Shown here one piece after another: positions 60,468-64,000 of a stretch of 64,000 bases of DNA. The stretch covers positions 1 through 64,000 of the forward strand of contig DASZNC010000107.1 in assembly GCA_035551615.1 (NCBI GenBank). The letters are read 5' to 3'. The stretch comes from JAKCDU01 sp035551615 (lineage in GTDB: Bacteria > Actinomycetota > Acidimicrobiia > Acidimicrobiales > Palsa-688). Both the position numbers and the translations under genes were made by a program. How positions within the stretch are numbered: the stretch's first letter is position 1; each line of letters starts with the position of its first letter. A model generated the notes under the pieces. The model was not told where the DNA came from, searched no databases, and saw only the letters and a list, made by a program, of their open reading frames with translations.

Positions 60468-60565
60468 AGGAAACCTCCGTTCCCTCGCTCTATCGGTCCC
60501 TCCACAACCACCTTGAACACCGGCCCTAGAACACCGGCCCGGTGGGGGGCGTACTGTCTTTGCTC

Positions 60566-61522
60566 GTGGCGGTGCTGCGTACGCCTGACGGCCGGTTCGA
60601 CGGTCTGCCCGGATATCCATGGGATCCGAGGTACGTCGAGGTCGGCTGGGGTGACGGTGCACCCGTGCGGATGCACTACGTGGACACCGGTCCGGTCGGG
60701 GCACCGGTGGTGTTGCTGCTCCATGGCCAGCCGACCTGGTCGTACCTGTACCGGGACACTCTGTCCACTCTGGCCGGGCGCGGCCTGCGGGCCATCGCCC
60801 CCGATCACATCGGTTACGGGCGTTCGGACAAACCGGACGAGCCGTCGGAGTACACGTTCGATCGTCACATCGACGCGCTGGCCGATCTGGTGACCGCCCT
60901 CGACCTGCAGGAAGTCACGCTGGTGGCCCAGGACTGGGGGGGTCCGATCGGGTTGGCCGTACTGGCCCGGCACCCGGACCGCTTCGCCCGCGTCGTGGCC
61001 ACCAACACCGTGCTGCACACGAGCGATGCGGATCTGGATGGTCGCCTGGCCTGGGCCAACCACCGCGGCAGCGACGGGCGGGTGGTCCTGCAGGAGGCGC
61101 TGGTCGACTACGTCCGGTTCTGCCAGCGGGCGCCGGAACTGCAGGCCAGTTCGTTCGTCGAGGCCGTCGCCGGCCCCCTGACCGCCGATGTGCGGGCCGC
61201 GTACGACGCTCCGTACCCCGATCGCCGTTTCCAGGCCGGGCTCAAGCAGATGACATCGCTCATTCCGCTGACCGGCAACGATCCCGGCGCCGCCATCAAC
61301 CGGCACACGATGGCCGTTCTGGCCACGTGGACGCGACCATTCCTCACCGCCTATTCCGACGGGGACCCGGCCACCGGAGGTTGGGACTCGGTGTTCCGGG
61401 ACGGCGTGCCGGGAGCAGTGGGGCAGCCCCACGTCACGATCGCCGGCGCCGGTCACTTCGTCCCCGAGCAACGGGGTGCCGAGCTGGGCCGGCTGATCGC
61501 CGACTTCGTGGCGTCGACCTGA
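60566..61522 (+). CDS. haloalkane dehalogenase-like alpha/beta hydrolase
   Basis: A 318-residue HLD-I-type hydrolase. From the GTG at 60566 it begins VAVLRTPDGRFDGLPGYPW, matching the start of the paralogue at 24398-25309; the GTG at 60542 is less likely. The halide loop is HGQPTW, the nucleophile elbow AQDWGG gives Asp123 and Trp124, the acid is in YSDGDPATGG and His is in GAGHFVPEQ. Asp nucleophile plus Trp supports dehalogenase activity (release of halide from alkyl halides). It diverges from the GGDEF-EAL gene and stands alone. Confidence 0.88.
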   Translation: MAVLRTPDGRFDGLPGYPWDPRYVEVGWGDGAPVRMHYVDTGPVGAPVVLLLHGQPTWSYLYRDTLSTLAGRGLRAIAPDHIGYGRSDKPDEPSEYTFDRHIDALADLVTALDLQEVTLVAQDWGGPIGLAVLARHPDRFARVVATNTVLHTSDADLDGRLAWANHRGSDGRVVLQEALVDYVRFCQRAPELQASSFVEAVAGPLTADVRAAYDAPYPDRRFQAGLKQMTSLIPLTGNDPGAAINRHTMAVLATWTRPFLTAYSDGDPATGGWDSVFRDGVPGAVGQPHVTIAGAGHFVPEQRGAELGRLIADFVAST

Positions 61523-61609
61523 GCGGCCCCTCCGGTACGGCACGGCTACTAATGGGTATGTTCCGTCGGCGGACATGAGCTCATCCAGCGGCGCGCCATC
61601 TGACCCTCA

Positions 61610-63790
61610 ATGAGCGACCGGATCGAAACTCACTATCCGAATGAGATCAAGTCGGTCTCTGCTGCCCGCCATGCCGTCCTCGACTGGCTGTCGGCGGCCG
61701 ATCTCGACGAGCTGGCTGTGGCAGCCGCTCTGGTCGTGACCGAACTGGCCTCGAACGCCGTTCTCCACACAGGCGGTCCGGTCACGGTGGCCGTCGACCG
61801 GTCGGCCAGTGGGGCGCGCGTCACCGTTTCCGACACCAGCCCGCTCATGCCGGTGGTACCGGCCGCCTCCCTCGCGTCGATGACCGGACGGGGCCTGCTG
61901 CTGGTCAGGAACCTGGCCGATGACTTCGGATTCACCCGCACCCCCTCCGGAAAGGACGTGTGGGCGGAGTTCCGATCGGCGCCGGGCGCGACCGGGACCC
62001 ACGACGTCGTCCTGCAGCCGTGGTCGGATGATCTGGATGCGGACCGGGCGGACGGCATCCCGAGGCACCGGATCGAGCTGGGCGACGTTCCCACCGATCT
62101 GCTGCTCGAGGCCAAGGCCCACGTGGACAATCTGGTCCGCGAGTTCGTCCTGGCCGCATCGGGCGCCGAGGCGGGCACGACCGGCGCCGTCCCCCCGCAC
62201 CTGGCTCAGTTGATCGAAGCGGTCGTCCATCGATTCGCGGAAGCCCGTACCTCGATCAAACGCCAGGCGCTGGAGGCCGCTCGCCTCGGCCTGGATCACA
62301 CCCGGCTCCGGCTCGACCTGCCGGCCGACGCCGCCCAGGCCGGCCTGGAATACCTGCACGCGCTCGACGAGATCGACTCCTACTGCCGGGCCGCCCGCTT
62401 GCTGACGTTGGAGACGCCCCCCAAGCACCGGGTGTTTCGCCGCTGGTACATCGGGGAGCTGGTCGACCAACTGCTCCGGGCCCAGTCCGGCCAACCACCC
62501 CAGGCCGGGCAGTCCTTCGAGAACCGCCTGCTCGAGGAGATCGATGCGGTGGCCACCGCCGAGGCCACCGCCGGACGGGCGGCCCGCCTGTACAGCGCCG
62601 TCGCCGCCCTGTCCGGGGCGCTCTCACCGGAGTCGGTGGCCGAGGCCGTCCTGAACGAGGGGGCCGCCGCCCTCGGCGCCACCGGCGGCGGCCTGGTGCT
62701 CTCGACCGGAGGCGACCAGCTGGCAGTTCCGGGCACCGTCGGCTACGACCAGCGGGTCGTAGACATACTCCGCGCCGAATCGCCGGAGGCCAACCTGCCG
62801 GCCGCCGTGGCTCTGCGCACCGGTGAGGCGGTGTGGTTGGAGTCGCGCGAGGAACGCGACACCCGGTTCCCCGAGTTGGCCGGCATGGAGCGGGCGACGG
62901 TCTCGATGTGTGCCGTGCCTCTGCAGATCGGGACCCGCCGCTTGGGCGCCCTGCGGTTCAGCTTCTCGAAGCCCCGCCTGTTCGGCGAGGGCGAGCGGCG
63001 GTTCGTCATGGCGCTGGCCGCGCAGACAGCCCAGGCGCTGGACCGGGCCAAGCTCTACCGGGACCGTGTCGATCTGGCCCGACGCCTGCAACTGGGCCTA
63101 CTGCCGCCGGAGCTGCCCGAAATCCGCCACGTCGACCTGGCCGCCGTCTACCACCCCTTCGGCGACGGACTCGATGTGGGAGGAGACTTCTACGACGTCT
63201 GGCGGTGGCACGACGACCACTGGTTCTTCGCCATCGGCGACGTATGCGGGACGGGCCCGGAGGCCGCCGGCATGACCGCCGTCGTGCGTGACTCACTACG
63301 GGCCCTCACCCGCCTGGAGCCTGACCTCACCGAGGCCATGCTCCACCTGAACGAGATACTCGTGTCCGACGCGATCCGCCACAGTGAGCGCTTCTGCACC
63401 GTGATCCTGGGCTCCATCGAGGCGTCCCCGGCTGGCATCCGGGTCGATATGGCCACTGGTGGGCACCCAGGGCCGGCCCTGCGCAAGGCGGACGGGAGCC
63501 GTTCGGTGATCCCGACCAACGGCAGCCTCCTCGGAGTGTTGCCCTCGATCCACGTCGTCACCAACGAGGTCCGCCTCAATCATGGCGACTCCCTGGTCCT
63601 CTATACCGACGGGGTGACCGAGGCCCGCGACGGCGCCGGCCTGTTCGAGATCGACGGCCTGCTCGGCAGCCTGGGCCGGGCCCCGGCCGGCGCTGCCGCG
63701 ATCGCCACGGCCATCGAGCGCGACGTTCTGTCCTTCAGCGGCGGCACGGTCCACGACGACATGGCCGTCGTGGTGATCCAACCCCGGTAA
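61610..63790 (+). CDS. HATPase-GAF-SpoIIE serine phosphatase
   Basis: A 726-residue regulator. An RsbW-like ATPase (1-125; N-box VTELASNAVLHT, GRGLLLVRNLADDFG) is followed by a helical region and a GAF domain (about 325-490). A PP2C-type SpoIIE domain ends the protein, with metal Asp motifs GDFYDV, GDVCGTGPEAAG, TGGHPGPAL, YTDGVTEAR and HDDMAVVVI. Anti-sigma kinase and phosphatase in one chain indicate a partner-switching module controlling an anti-sigma antagonist. No sigma factor or STAS gene is nearby. Upstream, GGGTAT at 61554-61559 resembles the -10 of SigB/SigF-type promoters. Confidence 0.92.
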   Translation: MSDRIETHYPNEIKSVSAARHAVLDWLSAADLDELAVAAALVVTELASNAVLHTGGPVTVAVDRSASGARVTVSDTSPLMPVVPAASLASMTGRGLLLVRNLADDFGFTRTPSGKDVWAEFRSAPGATGTHDVVLQPWSDDLDADRADGIPRHRIELGDVPTDLLLEAKAHVDNLVREFVLAASGAEAGTTGAVPPHLAQLIEAVVHRFAEARTSIKRQALEAARLGLDHTRLRLDLPADAAQAGLEYLHALDEIDSYCRAARLLTLETPPKHRVFRRWYIGELVDQLLRAQSGQPPQAGQSFENRLLEEIDAVATAEATAGRAARLYSAVAALSGALSPESVAEAVLNEGAAALGATGGGLVLSTGGDQLAVPGTVGYDQRVVDILRAESPEANLPAAVALRTGEAVWLESREERDTRFPELAGMERATVSMCAVPLQIGTRRLGALRFSFSKPRLFGEGERRFVMALAAQTAQALDRAKLYRDRVDLARRLQLGLLPPELPEIRHVDLAAVYHPFGDGLDVGGDFYDVWRWHDDHWFFAIGDVCGTGPEAAGMTAVVRDSLRALTRLEPDLTEAMLHLNEILVSDAIRHSERFCTVILGSIEASPAGIRVDMATGGHPGPALRKADGSRSVIPTNGSLLGVLPSIHVVTNEVRLNHGDSLVLYTDGVTEARDGAGLFEIDGLLGSLGRAPAGAAAIATAIERDVLSFSGGTVHDDMAVVVIQPR

Positions 63791-63805
63791 CCCTCCTCCG
63801 CAGTC

Positions 63806-63820
63806 CTGCGGGCACCGCAG
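63806..63820. terminator. hairpin between SpoIIE-type gene and argG
   Basis: CTGCGG (63806-63811), loop GCA, CCGCAG (63815-63820), followed by TTATC. It is a compact stem 15 bp after the phosphatase stop codon and 15 bp before the argG start. It could be a weak terminator or leader structure. Confidence 0.4.
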
Positions 63821-63835
63821 TTATCGTGAGATCCC

Positions 63836-64000
63836 GTGTCCAAGGTTCTCAGTTCTCTGCCCATCGGCGAGCGGGTCGGCATCGCCTTCTCGGGCGGTCT
63901 CGACACCTCGGTGGCCGTCGCCTGGATGCGCCACAACGGCGCCATCCCGTTCACCTACACGGCCAACCTGGGTCAGTACGACGAGCCCGACATCGATTCG
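63836..64000 (+). CDS. argG: argininosuccinate synthase, N-terminal part
   Basis: The first 55 codons, cut by the window end. The GTG start gives VSKVLSSLPIGERVGIAFSG. The ATP pyrophosphatase P-loop FSGGLDTSVAVAWM and the following TANLGQYDEPDID match the long (E. coli-type, about 447-residue) argininosuccinate synthases. The enzyme joins citrulline and aspartate in arginine synthesis. Upstream lies the hairpin at 63806-63820. Confidence 0.93.
   Translation, partial: MSKVLSSLPIGERVGIAFSGGLDTSVAVAWMRHNGAIPFTYTANLGQYDEPDIDS

Noticed and set aside
1..64000. Search for CRISPR arrays, tRNA/rRNA genes, transposases, integrases and attachment sites
   Set aside because: None recognised by eye; no regularly spaced identical repeats of CRISPR type and no mobility genes.

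Overview
The window is high-GC DNA, roughly 68-70% G+C by eye. Genes are densely packed, GTG and TTG starts are frequent, and many genes overlap by ATGA or GTGA. The gene content is rich in acyl-CoA dehydrogenases, crotonases, CaiB/BaiF CoA-transferases, cytochromes P450, TetR regulators, a Baeyer-Villiger monooxygenase and DUF35/thiolase-like pairs. This fits a high-GC actinobacterium, most likely Acidimicrobiia or a mycobacterium-like degrader of steroids and lipids; that placement is inference. I found no rRNA, tRNA, CRISPR array, intact insertion sequence or phage genes.

Left part (1-22 kb). An aldehyde dehydrogenase diverges from an MFS exporter, VOC protein and hydrolase group. A secreted Gly/Ser-rich protein, a pirin and an SDR follow, then a broken AbiEi/DUF559-type gene. 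From 7.6 to 14.7 kb a crotonase diverges from a five-gene operon: double-domain FadE34-like acyl-CoA dehydrogenase, DUF35 protein, cysteine-less thiolase-like protein, MDR oxidoreductase and acyl-CoA carboxylase beta subunit. This resembles steroid side-chain degradation. Two drug-efflux MFS genes follow, each divergent from its regulator (TetR, HxlR) across visible operator-like repeats. An aldo/keto reductase and an HDOD-diguanylate cyclase operon complete this part.

Middle part (22-46 kb). A minus-strand operon runs TetR, sulfatase, haloalkane dehalogenase-like hydrolase, PrmC-like methyltransferase, galactokinase, and is divergent from a DinB-like gene. Then come a CoA-transferase/SDR pair, a P450, and a TetR, D-aminoacylase-like, cupin, Baeyer-Villiger monooxygenase group. 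After a nitroreductase there is a phosphotransferase/acyl-CoA dehydrogenase pair, then a crotonase, an amidohydrolase, a fused double CoA-transferase and a lipocalin-like protein. Two intergenic regions 14 kb apart, at about 22.4 and 36.5 kb, carry the same degenerate 63-bp-period repeat in opposite orientation. This is the most unusual feature of the window.

Right part (45-64 kb). This part is signalling-rich: a GAF-ANTAR regulator, a GAF-GGDEF protein, a V4R-like-GAF-GGDEF protein, a PAS-GGDEF protein with a degenerate active site, a membrane GGDEF-EAL protein and an ATPase-GAF-SpoIIE phosphatase. They are interleaved with PPK2, a second haloalkane dehalogenase-like hydrolase and an aminotransferase/lipase/crotonase/P450 operon. 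The window ends in the first 55 codons of argG.
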